Assembly (NCBI GenBank): GCA_036502625.1
Contig: DASXYG010000126.1
Location: 1 to 64,000, forward strand
Direction: 5' to 3'
Length of the DNA stretch: 64,000 bases
Origin: DASXYG01 sp036502625
GTDB lineage: Bacteria; Actinomycetota; Actinomycetes; Streptosporangiales; Streptosporangiaceae
Position numbers and translations under genes: made by a program. Numbering within the stretch: the first letter of the stretch is position 1; each line of letters starts with the position of its first letter. Shown piece by piece: positions 25,298 to 33,766 of this stretch. The notes under the pieces are model-generated. The model saw only the letters and a list, made by a program, of their open reading frames with translations. It did no database searches and had not been told where the DNA came from.

Positions 25298-26377
25298 TCA
25301 CCGTCCGTCGGGGCCGCACATGGCGGCGGCCTGCCGCCCGGCGGCGGCCGCCGCGACGAACGAGGCGCGGTCCTCGGCCAGCCCGCGGCCCATCGTCGAC
25401 AGCCGTACGGGGCTCGCGGCCAGCGCGTCGTCGAGCCCGTCGACGTCCACGGCGACCAGGTCGTGGCGGCCCGCGAGCGCGGCGGCCTGCTCGGCGACGC
25501 GCGCCCCGAACTCCCCGTCCAGGCGGGGGACCGGCACGGTCGCGCGGGCCAGCGCCACCCGGCCGTACGCGGTGAGGCTGTGGTGGGAGACGCCGTAGTG
25601 GCGTTCGCGCGCGTCGGCCTCGCTGACCCGCAGGCTCGCGACCGGGCGCCCGCCGAGCGCCGCGGTCGCGTTGACGGCCTCGCCCGCGGAGACGCCGGAG
25701 AACCCCCAGCGGGTGCCGGTGCCGAGGTTGCCGGGGCCCTGCGCGACGACCGCGACCTCGGCGCCGAGCACGTGGCGCGCGGCGAGCAGCCCGGTGTGCA
25801 CGGTGACGGCCTCCAGGTCGCCGCCGAACGACTGGCCCGTGGAGACCGTCGCCACCAGCGCGCCGGCCTCCCGCAGGCCCGCGACCGTACGGGAGAACCA
25901 GGCGGGCAGGGCGCCGCCGTCGAGCATGACGTAGACGACGCGGGTGCCAGGGCGGTCGAGGTGCAGGCCGGCGATGATCGCGGGCAGCGCGGAGTGGAGG
26001 TCGGCGGTGACGACCGGCATGCCGCCGATGTCGTCGGCGTCGCGTAGCGTCTCGTGGTGCGGTGAGTCCTGCTCGTCGGCGCCCTGGACGGTGGCCTGGA
26101 GCGGGGTGTAGCGCGCCTTGACGAGGTGGCCGGGGCCGGATGGGTCGTCGGGGAGGCGGCCGGGTACGGCGGCGACCAGGGCGTATCCGCCGGTGCCGAG
26201 GCCCATGGCCAGGGCCGTGGTGTTCAGCAGCACCTCGTCGCCCGGCTCGGGGCGGCCGACCAGCGCGGGGTAGGCCAGCGCGCGCCGCTCCTCGCCGTCG
26301 ATCCGGACGTCCAGCTCGACCGCGCCCGGCCACGCGTTCCGCACCCGCAATGTCTCGCCACGACGCCACCTGATCAC
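25298..26377 (-). CDS. DUF3866 family protein
   Basis: 359 residues from GTG at 26377, a start supported by a -10 box exactly 6 bases upstream. It begins VIRWRRGETLRVRN and contains LLNTTALAMGLGTGGYALV, VVVAQGPGNLGTGTRWGFSG, and HYGVSHHSLTAYGRVAL, with a His/Asp-rich pattern that suggests a phosphoesterase-like metal site. Found widely in actinobacteria, function not known to me. It is divergent from pafB, with about 100 bases between starts. Confidence 0.85.
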   Translation of the reverse strand: MIRWRRGETLRVRNAWPGAVELDVRIDGEERRALAYPALVGRPEPGDEVLLNTTALAMGLGTGGYALVAAVPGRLPDDPSGPGHLVKARYTPLQATVQGADEQDSPHHETLRDADDIGGMPVVTADLHSALPAIIAGLHLDRPGTRVVYVMLDGGALPAWFSRTVAGLREAGALVATVSTGQSFGGDLEAVTVHTGLLAARHVLGAEVAVVAQGPGNLGTGTRWGFSGVSAGEAVNATAALGGRPVASLRVSEADARERHYGVSHHSLTAYGRVALARATVPVPRLDGEFGARVAEQAAALAGRHDLVAVDVDGLDDALAASPVRLSTMGRGLAEDRASFVAAAAAGRQAAAMCGPDGR

Positions 26378-26383
26378 CTTGGG

Positions 26384-26389
26384 AGGGTA
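26384..26389 (-). promoter_or_regulatory. -10 element TACCCT for the DUF3866 gene (leaderless)
   Basis: On the minus strand TACCCT is followed by CCCAAG and the GTG start, the same 6-base spacing seen before dop and pafA. Confidence 0.5.
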
Positions 26390-26481
26390 GCGTTTCGTGC
26401 GCGGTGAGGGGGGTTGTCTCGTACGCTTGGACGAACACGACGGGTGGGAATTTCTGGACGCGGAAGGGGTTTGTCGGCGAC

Positions 26482-27486
26482 GTGACTGACGACGCGGCCG
26501 GATTCCCGGCCGAGAGCGCACAGGCGCGCCGCGTGGGCAAGGACGAGCGCCTGTTCACGCTGGTGCAGTGCCTGCTCGCCAGCGAGCAGCACCTGACGGC
26601 CCGGCGCATCCGCGAGACCGTCGCCGGCTACGGCGGCGATGACGACGAGCCCGACGACGCCGTCAAGCGGAAGTTCGAGCGCGACAAGAACGTCCTGCGC
26701 GACATGGGCATCCCGATCGAGACCGTCCGCGACCCGAACACCGGCGAGGAGGGCTACCGCATCGACCGGGCCGCCTACGAGCTGGCGCCGATCGAGCTGA
26801 CCACCGACGAGGCGGTCGTGGTGATGGTGGCCGCGCAGGTGTGGCGGCAGGGCAAGCTGGCCGGGCCCGCGGCGGGCGCGCTGATGAAGCTGCGCGCCTC
26901 CGGCGCCCCGGTCGTGGAGGACGCCGGGCTCGACACCCTGATCGAGACCGCGGAGCCGGCGTTCGACGCGGTGTGGCGCGCCTGCCGCGACGCCCGGCCC
27001 ATCGCGTTCACCTACCAGAAGCGCGACGGCGCCCGTGCCGTACGGCGCGAGCTCGAGCCGTGGGGCATGGTCTGCCGCAACGGCCTGTGGTACGTCGCGG
27101 GCCACGACCGCGACCGCGACGCCGTCCGGGTGTTCCGGCTGAGCCGCGTCGTGGGCGCGGTGGAGCCGTGCGGCGAGCCGGGCACGGTCGTCGCCCCGGC
27201 GGACATCGACGTGCGCGCGCTGGTCGGCGACTGGGGCGGCGGCGGTTCGAAGCCGCGCATGGCCGAGCTGCTGATCCGCGAGGGCCGCGCCAACGGGCTG
27301 CGCCGCTACGCCCGCGGCGTCGAGCCGGAGCCGGAGCGCCCGGGGTGGGACCGCGTGGAGCTGAACCTGTTCGGCACGGAGTCGCTGGCCGGAACGGTCG
27401 CGTCGTTCGGTGCCGACGTCATCGTGGCCGACCCGCCCGACCTCCGCGACGCGGTGATCCGCCGCCTGAAGGGGGTGCTGGCGTGA
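26482..27486 (+). CDS. pafB: WYL-domain transcription factor subunit PafB
   Basis: 334 residues; GTG at 26482 is chosen over an upstream ATG at 26404 that would include unlike sequence. The N-terminal winged helix has ERLFTLVQCLLASEQHLTA and the RKFERDKNVLRDMGIPIE segment. The WYL domain follows from about 150, with FTYQKRDG, then WGMVCRNGLWYVAGHDRDR and RVFRLSRV. PafB pairs with PafC to activate DNA-damage genes from RecA-NDp promoters in mycobacteria. It is coupled to pafC by a GTGA overlap. Confidence 0.95.
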   Translation: MTDDAAGFPAESAQARRVGKDERLFTLVQCLLASEQHLTARRIRETVAGYGGDDDEPDDAVKRKFERDKNVLRDMGIPIETVRDPNTGEEGYRIDRAAYELAPIELTTDEAVVVMVAAQVWRQGKLAGPAAGALMKLRASGAPVVEDAGLDTLIETAEPAFDAVWRACRDARPIAFTYQKRDGARAVRRELEPWGMVCRNGLWYVAGHDRDRDAVRVFRLSRVVGAVEPCGEPGTVVAPADIDVRALVGDWGGGGSKPRMAELLIREGRANGLRRYARGVEPEPERPGWDRVELNLFGTESLAGTVASFGADVIVADPPDLRDAVIRRLKGVLA

Positions 27487-28442
27487 CGGGCGGGCCGAAC
27501 GTGGGGCGGTTCGCGCGGCTGCTCGCGCTGGTGCCGTACCTCAGGGCGCGGGGCAGCGCGCAGGTCGACGAGGTGGCGCGCGAGTTCGGCGTGTCGCAGC
27601 GGCAGCTCATGAAGGACCTCGACCTGCTCGCCTGCACGGAGCTGCTGCGCCCGTGGCCGACCTGCCCGATCGACCTGTCGTACGAGGACGGCGAGGTCGT
27701 GGTGCTCGACTCCGGCGCCACCGACCGCCCGCTGCGGCTCACCTCCGACGAGGCGGCGGCGCTGCTGGTCGCCGTGCGGATGCTGCGCGAGATGCCGGGC
27801 GTCACCGACGGCGACACCGTCGCGGGGGTGCAGGAGAAGCTGGAGCGCGCGGCCGGCGACGCCGCGGCGGCGATGCGCGGCCGGTTCGAGGTGGCGGTCG
27901 CCGCGCGCCCGGCGGTCGCCGAGCGGATCACCGACGCCCTGGAGCGCGACCGCCGCGTCCACCTGCGCTACTACGTCCCGCACCGCGACGAGATCACCGA
28001 GCGCGACGTCGACCCGATCCGGGTGCGCTACGCCGACGGCCACGGCTACCTCGAAGGGTTCTGCCGCAGGTCGGAGGAGGTGCGCCGGTTCAGGTTCGAC
28101 CGGATCGTGCGGATCACCGTGCTCGACGACGTGGCCCGCGAGGTGCCCGAGACGGCCGCGGAGCCGGAGCGCGACCTGTTCCGCCCGCTTCCGGACGCCG
28201 TGCCGGTGACGATCGAGGTCACCGCGGCCGGGCGGTGGGTCGCCGAGGACTACCCGTACGGCACGACCACCGAGCTGCCCGGCGGCGGCCTGCGCGTAGA
28301 GCTGAACGCCCCGGATCCGCGGTGGGTGCGGCAGCTCGCGCTGCGGCTCGGCGAGGCGGGCCGGGTGGTGGCGCCCGCGGGGCTGGCGGACGACGTGACC
28401 GCCGAGGCGTCCCGTGCGCTGGCCAACTACGACGCCGTGTAG
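27483..28442 (+). CDS. pafC: WYL-domain transcription factor subunit PafC
   Basis: 319 residues starting at GTG overlapping the pafB stop. The winged helix has FARLLALVPYLRARG, then VDEVAREFGVSQRQLMKDLD, and the WYL domain has VHLRYYVPHRDE, YLEGFCRRSEEVRRFRFDRI. It is homologous to PafB but separate, as in mycobacteria; in some relatives the two are fused. The TAG stop codon is also the first half of a TAGGGT -10 box for the next gene. Confidence 0.95.
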   Translation: MTGGPNVGRFARLLALVPYLRARGSAQVDEVAREFGVSQRQLMKDLDLLACTELLRPWPTCPIDLSYEDGEVVVLDSGATDRPLRLTSDEAAALLVAVRMLREMPGVTDGDTVAGVQEKLERAAGDAAAAMRGRFEVAVAARPAVAERITDALERDRRVHLRYYVPHRDEITERDVDPIRVRYADGHGYLEGFCRRSEEVRRFRFDRIVRITVLDDVAREVPETAAEPERDLFRPLPDAVPVTIEVTAAGRWVAEDYPYGTTTELPGGGLRVELNAPDPRWVRQLALRLGEAGRVVAPAGLADDVTAEASRALANYDAV

Positions 28443-28445
28443 GGT
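28440..28445 (+). promoter_or_regulatory. -10 element TAGGGT overlapping the pafC stop codon
   Basis: TAGGGT begins with the pafC stop codon and lies 6 bases before the GTG at 28452, a leaderless layout. Confidence 0.45.
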
Positions 28446-28451
28446 TCTGGC

Positions 28452-28640
28452 GTGGCTTGGCTGATGATCGCCGTAGTGCTGGCCGTCGCGGGCCTGCTGG
28501 TGCTCGCGGTGTGCGGTGTGCGCCTCGCGTTCGCGCTGCGCCGCCTGTCCCGCGAGGTCCGGCGTACACGGTCCGTCCTGGAACCGAAGCAGGCCGTGCT
28601 CAAAGATGAACTCGCACAAACCGGGCGCGCGGCGAGGTAG
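28452..28640 (+). CDS. Small single-span membrane protein upstream of tatA
   Basis: 62 residues: one membrane span (about 3-26, AWLMIAVVLAVAGLLVLAV) followed by a basic helix ALRRLSREVRRTRSVLEPKQ. A protein of this plan recurs between pafC and tatA in related genomes as far as I recall, and no function is known. It has a -10 box 6 bases upstream. Confidence 0.7.
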   Translation: MAWLMIAVVLAVAGLLVLAVCGVRLAFALRRLSREVRRTRSVLEPKQAVLKDELAQTGRAAR

Positions 28641-28699
28641 CCCCGGTCACCGGCATGCGTAGAATCACGGTCAAGACGTCTCGTCGCTAAGGAATTGAT

Positions 28700-29047
28700 A
28701 TGGGATCTCTTCAGCCGTGGCACATCATCCTCGTGGTGGTGGTCGCGATCGTCCTGTTCGGGTCGAAGCGGCTCCCCGACGCGACGCGCTCCATCGGCCG
28801 CTCTCTGCGGATCTTCAAGGCGGAGACCAAGGGCGTCATGAGCGACGAGGACGGCAACCCGGTCGACCAGCAGCAACAGCAGCAGTACACCGCGCAGGCG
28901 CAGCCGCCGCAGGCCCAGCCGCAGTCGCCGCCGCAGCAGCCCGCGCAGGCGCAGCAGTTGCCCCCAGGTGACGGCACCACGATCAACGGCGTGCCGCTGG
29001 GCAGCCAGCAGCCGACCCAGCCGCAGGGCCCGCAGAACCCGAGCTGA
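28700..29047 (+). CDS. tatA: Twin-arginine translocase subunit TatA
   Basis: 115 residues. It has a short N-terminal span (PWHIILVVVVAIVLFGSKRL) with the Phe-Gly hinge, then an amphipathic helix (PDATRSIGRSLRIFKAE). The remaining half is a Gln/Pro-rich disordered tail, longer than in E. coli. It forms the protein-conducting element for folded Tat substrates. It is 41 bases before tatC. Confidence 0.96.
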   Translation: MGSLQPWHIILVVVVAIVLFGSKRLPDATRSIGRSLRIFKAETKGVMSDEDGNPVDQQQQQQYTAQAQPPQAQPQSPPQQPAQAQQLPPGDGTTINGVPLGSQQPTQPQGPQNPS

Positions 29048-29088
29048 GCTAGCCCCTCCACGCCCCTTCGTCACATCGGATCGCCGAC

Positions 29089-29955
29089 ATGGCCCTGCGC
29101 AACCGACCGTCCCGGCAGGAGAACCCTGAGGGGCGCATGCCTCTCATGGCGCATCTGAGGGAGCTGCGCAACCGCCTGTTCAAGGCGGCCATCGCCCTGC
29201 TCATCGGGGCGATCATCGGCTACATCGTGTTCCCCTGGGTGTGGCACGTCCTCGAGGGGCCGTACTGCCGCATCCCGCAGCCGAACCGCGACATCGGCGG
29301 CACCGGCTGCCACCTGTACTACAACGGCCTGTTCGACTCGTTCTTCATCCGCCTGAAGATCGCGATCATCAGCGGCATCGTGCTGTCGTCCCCGGTGTGG
29401 CTGTACCAACTGTGGGGGTTCGTCGCGCCGGGGCTGCACCGGCGCGAGAAGCGGTGGGCGTACACCTTCGTGTCCGCCGCCGCGCCGCTGTTCGCCCTGG
29501 GCGCGGTGCTGGCGTACTTCACCATGGACAAGGGGCTGGCGCTGCTGCTCAGCCTCGCCCCGGCGAACACCATCGGGCTGATCACGATCACCAGCTACCT
29601 CAGCTACGTGATCATGATGACGTTCGTCTTCGGCATCGCGTTCGAGCTGCCGCTGCTGGTCGTGATCCTCAACATGGCCGGGGTGCTGACGCACGAGCGG
29701 ATCAAGAAGTGGCGCCGGTCGATCATCTTCGGCGTGTTCGTGTTCGCCGCCGTGGTCACGCCCAGCCCCGACCCGTTCATGATGTGCATCATGGCGGTCC
29801 CCACCGTCGTCCTGTTCGAGGTCGCCGAGTTCATCGCCTACGTCCACGACAAGCGGATCGCCGCGACCGACCCGTACGCCGGGCTGTCCGACGACGAGAT
29901 GTCGCCGCTGGACCTCGACGACGGCTTCGACGACGACTCCGAGCCGCGTCCCTAG
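29089..29955 (+). CDS. tatC: Twin-arginine translocase receptor TatC
   Basis: 288 residues with six membrane spans. The N-terminal MPLMAHLRELRNRLFKA carries the conserved signal-peptide-binding Glu in HLRELR. Also present are SSPVWLYQLWGFVAPGLHRREKR and VVTPSPDPFMM. The extended first loop and acidic C-terminal tail are typical of actinobacteria. ATG at 29089 is the only good start. With tatA it forms the minimal Tat pathway here; no tatB is in the window. Confidence 0.97.
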   Translation: MALRNRPSRQENPEGRMPLMAHLRELRNRLFKAAIALLIGAIIGYIVFPWVWHVLEGPYCRIPQPNRDIGGTGCHLYYNGLFDSFFIRLKIAIISGIVLSSPVWLYQLWGFVAPGLHRREKRWAYTFVSAAAPLFALGAVLAYFTMDKGLALLLSLAPANTIGLITITSYLSYVIMMTFVFGIAFELPLLVVILNMAGVLTHERIKKWRRSIIFGVFVFAAVVTPSPDPFMMCIMAVPTVVLFEVAEFIAYVHDKRIAATDPYAGLSDDEMSPLDLDDGFDDDSEPRP

Positions 29956-29995
29956 CCCGTACGCGTCCGGCGATCAAACCGTGACACGCGGGCGC

Positions 29996-30001
29996 TAGGT
30001 T
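29996..30001 (+). promoter_or_regulatory. -10 element TAGGTT for the lipid kinase gene (leaderless)
   Basis: TAGGTT, 6 bases, then GTG at 30008; no ribosome site. Confidence 0.5.
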
Positions 30002-30007
30002 CCCGGT

Positions 30008-30889
30008 GTGGCCGAGCCTGGGACGTACGCCGTCATCGTCAATCCGGCGGCCGCGGGCGGGCGGGCGCTGCGCCACCTGGCCCCCGCCGTGCGGCGCCTG
30101 CGGGCGCGCGGCGCCGGCGTGACGGTCGGCTGCGGAACCGACGCCGAGGATGCCAGGCGGGTCGCCGCCGACCTCGTGGCCACGCGCCCGGACGCCCTGG
30201 TGGCGCTGGGCGGCGACGGCATGGCGCACATCGCGGTGCAGGCGGTCGCCGGAACCGGCGTGCCGCTCGGCCTTGTGCCCGTCGGCACCGGCAACGACCT
30301 GGCCCGCGCGCTCGGCGTGCCGCGCGGCGACCCGGTGGCCGCCGCCGACGTGATCGCTGCGGGCCGTACGCGCCTGATCGACGCCGCGCGCGCCGGGGGA
30401 GAGCACTACACCACCGTGCTGACCGGGGGTTTCGCGTCGCGGGTCGCGGAGCGGATGTTCCAGGGGTCCGGGGGCGGCGGCAGCGTGGCGTACGTCGCGG
30501 CGATGGTCGCGGAGCTGCGCACGTTCCGGCCGGTGCCGTTCACGCTGGAGCTGGACGGCGAGCCGTGGCGGACCGACGCGATGTTGGTCGCGGTGGGCAA
30601 CACGGCGATGTTCGGCGGCGGCATGCGGATCTGCCCGGACGCCGACCCCGCCGACGGGCTGCTCGACGTGTGCGTGGTCGGGCCGGTGTCGCGGCCGGAG
30701 TTCCTGCGGGTGTTCCCGCGCGTCTACAGGGGCACGCACACCGGCCATCCGGCCGTGGAGGTGCGCCGCGCCGCGACGGTGACGCTGGCCGCGCCCGGCG
30801 ACGTGGGCTACGCCGACGGCGAGCGCATGTCGGCGTTCCCGCTGACGGTCAGGTGCGAGCCGGGCGCGGTGCGGGTGGTCGTGCCGTGA
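30008..30889 (+). CDS. Diacylglycerol/lipid kinase family protein
   Basis: 293 residues of the DAGK catalytic fold. VIVNPAAAGG near the start, the nucleotide-binding GGDGM (VALGGDGMAHIAVQ) and PVGTGNDLARALG are intact. The C-terminal domain has VAVGNTAMFGGGMRI and CPDADPADGLLDVCVV. It is likely to phosphorylate diacylglycerol or a related lipid in membrane turnover. It lies between tatC and a convergent gene, with a strong hairpin after it. Confidence 0.92.
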   Translation: MAEPGTYAVIVNPAAAGGRALRHLAPAVRRLRARGAGVTVGCGTDAEDARRVAADLVATRPDALVALGGDGMAHIAVQAVAGTGVPLGLVPVGTGNDLARALGVPRGDPVAAADVIAAGRTRLIDAARAGGEHYTTVLTGGFASRVAERMFQGSGGGGSVAYVAAMVAELRTFRPVPFTLELDGEPWRTDAMLVAVGNTAMFGGGMRICPDADPADGLLDVCVVGPVSRPEFLRVFPRVYRGTHTGHPAVEVRRAATVTLAAPGDVGYADGERMSAFPLTVRCEPGAVRVVVP

Positions 30890-30893
30890 CGGT

Positions 30894-30930
30894 GCGGGGC
30901 GTCCGCGCCCCCGTGAGCCGGACGCCCCGC
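30894..30930. terminator. Bidirectional hairpin between convergent genes
   Basis: GCGGGGCGTCCG (30894-30905) and CGGACGCCCCGC (30919-30930), a perfect 12-bp stem with a 13-base loop, between the lipid kinase and DUF4232 stop codons. Confidence 0.75.
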
Positions 30931-30938
30931 GCGCCGGC

Positions 30939-31508
30939 CTAGTACGCCGGGCCGGATCCGGCGCGCAGCGGCTGGGAGTCGATGGCGCCGTGGCCGCAGA
31001 CCGGGCCGTAGGGCCAGGTGACGGTCCGCTGGGTGCGCTCGTCCGGCGGGGTCACCGCGAGCCGCGCAGGGGTCGGCTCGCAGCGCCCGGTCACCGGCTC
31101 GCCGCCGCTCGGCACCACGCCCCAGTCGAGCCGGGTATACGCGCGGTGGCCCGGCTTGATCGTGACGGTGGAGCCGCCGCCGCCGACCCAGACCGCCTTG
31201 GTGGGCAGCGCCGTGCCCGTGGAGGCGCGGAGCTGCATGCCGGCGTGGCCGCGCGTGTGGCAGGTGCGGCCGCTGGTGTTCTCCAGGGTGAGCACGGCGT
31301 GGCGGTTGCCCGCGCTCGGGTCGAGCTGCCGCAGGTGGGCGGCGAGGTCGGCGGTGTGGCAGCGCGGCGTGGACGCGGCCGCCCCCGCGGACCGGGTGGT
31401 GGTGGCGGCGTTGGCCGAGGTCGCGGCGCCGGCCGCCGCGAGCGCCGCGGCCAGCACGCCGGTCGCGGCGAGCCCCCGCCGCACGGCGCGGGATCGGTTT
31501 GCTTGCAC
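30939..31508 (-). CDS. Secreted DUF4232 protein
   Basis: 189 residues. The signal peptide covers about 1-35 (basic start RSRAVRRG, Ala-rich core, ending ANA). The mature part fits DUF4232: CHTADL, then LTLENTSGRTCHTRGHAGMQ, and a second Cys pair RCEPTP / YGPVCGHG, implying two disulfides. Function is unknown. The ribosome site is weak. About 125 bases separate it from the aminotransferase gene, with nothing else seen there. Confidence 0.85.
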   Translation of the reverse strand: MQANRSRAVRRGLAATGVLAAALAAAGAATSANAATTTRSAGAAASTPRCHTADLAAHLRQLDPSAGNRHAVLTLENTSGRTCHTRGHAGMQLRASTGTALPTKAVWVGGGGSTVTIKPGHRAYTRLDWGVVPSGGEPVTGRCEPTPARLAVTPPDERTQRTVTWPYGPVCGHGAIDSQPLRAGSGPAY

Positions 31509-31634
31509 GATCGTGCCCCCTTCGAGCCGTAGGCCCCCGATGGGCTCTATGTCCTGTTGGACGCCTGATCGGCGGGAAGGGTTGGGAAAGGGAGCGTCAA
31601 GTGCGGCACAACCGGCGATGGGGGAATGCGCTGG

Positions 31635-32885
31635 TCAGGTGGGGTTCGGGGTGGGCTGCGGCGCGGCCTGGTGGTAGCCGGACAGGAAGTGGCCGATGCG
31701 GTCGACGGCGGCCTCGAGGTCGTCGGCGTGCGGCAGGGTGACGATGCGGAAGTGGTCGGGGTGCGGCCAGTTGAACGCGGTGCCCTGCACGACCAGCAGC
31801 TTCTCCTGGAGCAGGAGGTCGAGGACGAACTTCTCGTCGTCGAGGATGGGGTAGGCCTCGGGGTCGACGCGGGGGAAGGCGTAGAGCGCGCCCGCGGGCT
31901 TCACGCACGACACGCCGGGGATGGCGTTCAGCCGCTCCCAGACGCGGTCGCGCTGCTCGCGCAGGCGGCCGCCGGGCAGCACGAGGTCGTTGATGTCCTG
32001 ATAGCCGCCGAGGGCGGTCTGGATGGCGTACTGCGCGGGGACGCCGGGGCACAGGCGCATGTTGGCGAGGATGTTCAGGCCCTCGATGTAGGACCTGGCG
32101 TTGCGGCGCGGGCCGGAGACGATCATCCAGCCGGAGCGGAACCCGGCCACCCGGTAGGCCTTGGACAGGCCGTTGAACGTCAGGCACAGGACGTCGGGGG
32201 CGAGCGAGGCCGTGGAGGTGTGGGTGGCGCCGTCGTAGAGGATCTTGTCGTAGATCTCGTCGGAGAAGACCACGAGGTTGTGGCGGCGGGCCAGCTCGAC
32301 GATGCCCTCCAGGACCTCCGTGGAGTAGACCGCGCCAGTGGGGTTGTTCGGGTTGATCACGACGACGGCCTTGGTGTTCGGCGTGATCTTGGCGGCCATG
32401 TCGTCGAGGTCGGGGTTCCAGCCGTTGGTCTCGTCGCACATGTAGTGCACGGCGGTGCCGCCGGCGAGGGTGGTGGAGGCGGTCCACAGGGGGTAGTCGG
32501 GCGCGGGGACGAGCACCTCGTCGCCGTTGTCGAGCAGGGCCTGCAGGGACATGGTGATCAGCTCGGAGACGCCGTTGCCGAGGTAGACGTCGTCGACGTC
32601 GACGTCGGGGATGTTCTTGCGGCCGGCGTACTGCGCGACGGCCTTGCGCGCGGCGAACAGGCCCTTGGAGTCGCCGTAGCCGTGTGCCGAGGCGAGGTTG
32701 CGCATCATGTCCTGGAGGATCTCCTCCGGGGCCTCGAAGCCGAACGGCGCGGGATTGCCGATGTTCAGCTTCAGGATGTGGTGCCCCTCGGCCTCCAGGC
32801 GCCCGGCGTGTTCCAGGACCGGGCCGCGGATGTCGTAACAGACGTCGGCGAGCTTGCTCGACTGCCTCACCTGGTTGACCTGCAT
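31635..32885 (-). CDS. PLP-dependent aminotransferase (alanine/aspartate type)
   Basis: 416 residues, fold-type I class. NPNNPTG at 178-184, the PLP-binding Lys242 in GLSKAYRVAGFRSGW, and Arg250 of the same segment are all present, as are YGDSKGL and DEIYDK. It resembles AlaA/AspC-like enzymes (glutamate-pyruvate transaminase). It shares a 95-base divergent region with the HxlR regulator, whose operator-like repeats overlie both promoters. Confidence 0.92.
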   Translation of the reverse strand: MQVNQVRQSSKLADVCYDIRGPVLEHAGRLEAEGHHILKLNIGNPAPFGFEAPEEILQDMMRNLASAHGYGDSKGLFAARKAVAQYAGRKNIPDVDVDDVYLGNGVSELITMSLQALLDNGDEVLVPAPDYPLWTASTTLAGGTAVHYMCDETNGWNPDLDDMAAKITPNTKAVVVINPNNPTGAVYSTEVLEGIVELARRHNLVVFSDEIYDKILYDGATHTSTASLAPDVLCLTFNGLSKAYRVAGFRSGWMIVSGPRRNARSYIEGLNILANMRLCPGVPAQYAIQTALGGYQDINDLVLPGGRLREQRDRVWERLNAIPGVSCVKPAGALYAFPRVDPEAYPILDDEKFVLDLLLQEKLLVVQGTAFNWPHPDHFRIVTLPHADDLEAAVDRIGHFLSGYHQAAPQPTPNPT

Positions 32886-32922
32886 GTGGGGATCCCCTCT
32901 GGCCGCGCGGAATGACCACCCT

Positions 32923-32973
32923 ACTTGGTCGCGCCAAGTTACCGCTTGGATTTTCCAACCGAGACGTTAGGGT
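32923..32973 (+). promoter_or_regulatory. HxlR promoter with two TTGG-N5-CCAA operators
   Basis: -35 TTGGAT (32946-32951), 16-base spacer and -10 TAGGGT (32968-32973), ending 7 bases before the ATG. Two inverted repeats TTGG-N5-CCAA at 32925-32937 (extended ACTTGG/CCAAGT) and 32946-32958 are exactly 21 bp apart centre to centre; the second covers the -35 element. Confidence 0.65.
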
Positions 32974-32980
32974 GGTCCGC

Positions 32981-33697
32981 ATGCCCCGCCGCAGCTACGA
33001 CCAATACTGCGCGATCGCCCGCGCCCTCGACGTTCTCGGCGAACGCTGGACCCTGCTGATCGTCCGCGAGCTGCTCGGCGGCCCCCGGCGCTACAGCGAC
33101 CTCCTCGCCGACCTGCCCGGCATCAGCACCGACGTCCTCGCCGCGCGGCTGCGCGAGATGGAGGGCGACGCGCTGATCACGCGGCGGCCCATCGCGACGC
33201 GCGGCAACTCCTGGGCGTACGACCTGACCGCCGACGGCCGCGAGCTGACCCCCGTGGTGGAGTCCCTGGCCGGCTGGGGGAGCGGACGGCTCGACGGCCG
33301 CGGCGCCACCGACGCCGTACGCGGCCACTGGTTCGCGCTGCCGCTGGCCCGCCGGTTCCGCGACGCCGCGCGCTCCACCGACCACCGCGAGCCGGCCGAC
33401 ACGATCGAGGTGCGGCTGGAGGAGGGCGCGTTCCACGTGACGCTGTCCGGCGACGCGCCCGCCGCGTACGCCGACGGCCCGGCCGAGCGGCCGGACGCCG
33501 TCGTGGCGATCGACCACGCGACGGCCGCCGAGGTCGCCGCCGGGCGGATGTCCCTGCCGGAGGCCGTACGCGGCGGGCGTGCCGTGGTCTCCGGCCGCTC
33601 TCCGCTGGCCGCGGCGCTGTCCGGCGGCGCGGGGGAAACGCCCGGGGAAGAGGCCGCGGACGACGCCGCCGGGGACGCCGGTGCGCGCACCGCCTGA
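32981..33697 (+). CDS. HxlR-family regulator with C-terminal SCP2-like domain
   Basis: 238 residues. ATG at 32981 follows a -10 box; an ATG at 32912 would cover the operator. The HxlR winged helix is residues 5-95: YCAIARALDVLGERWTLLIV, RRYSDLLADLPGISTDVLAA. The C-terminal half (about 120-225) looks like an SCP2-type lipid-binding domain with the pattern TIEVRLEEGAFHV and EVAAGRMSLPEAVRGGRAVV. It is divergent from the aminotransferase. The tail is acidic and Ala-rich. Confidence 0.88.
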   Translation: MPRRSYDQYCAIARALDVLGERWTLLIVRELLGGPRRYSDLLADLPGISTDVLAARLREMEGDALITRRPIATRGNSWAYDLTADGRELTPVVESLAGWGSGRLDGRGATDAVRGHWFALPLARRFRDAARSTDHREPADTIEVRLEEGAFHVTLSGDAPAAYADGPAERPDAVVAIDHATAAEVAAGRMSLPEAVRGGRAVVSGRSPLAAALSGGAGETPGEEAADDAAGDAGARTA

Positions 33698-33735
33698 GGC
33701 CCGTACACCCCGTTGCCGGGCGGCGGCGTTCCGGG

Positions 33736-33758
33736 TTGTCGGTGGGGAACCGTAGGCT
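33736..33758 (+). promoter_or_regulatory. RecA-NDp (PafBC-type) promoter of helY
   Basis: TTGTCGGTG (33736-33744), 8 bases, TAGGCT (33753-33758), then 8 bases to the ATG. This matches the published mycobacterial RecA-NDp consensus TTGTCRGTG-N8-TANNNT at every defined position. PafBC acts at such promoters after DNA damage, and pafBC lies about 6 kb upstream. Confidence 0.75.
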
Positions 33759-33766
33759 TGGGAATC

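Noticed and set aside
26471..26479. TTGTCGGCG just before pafB as a damage promoter
   Set aside because: One mismatch, no -10 element at the right distance, and it ends at the start codon.
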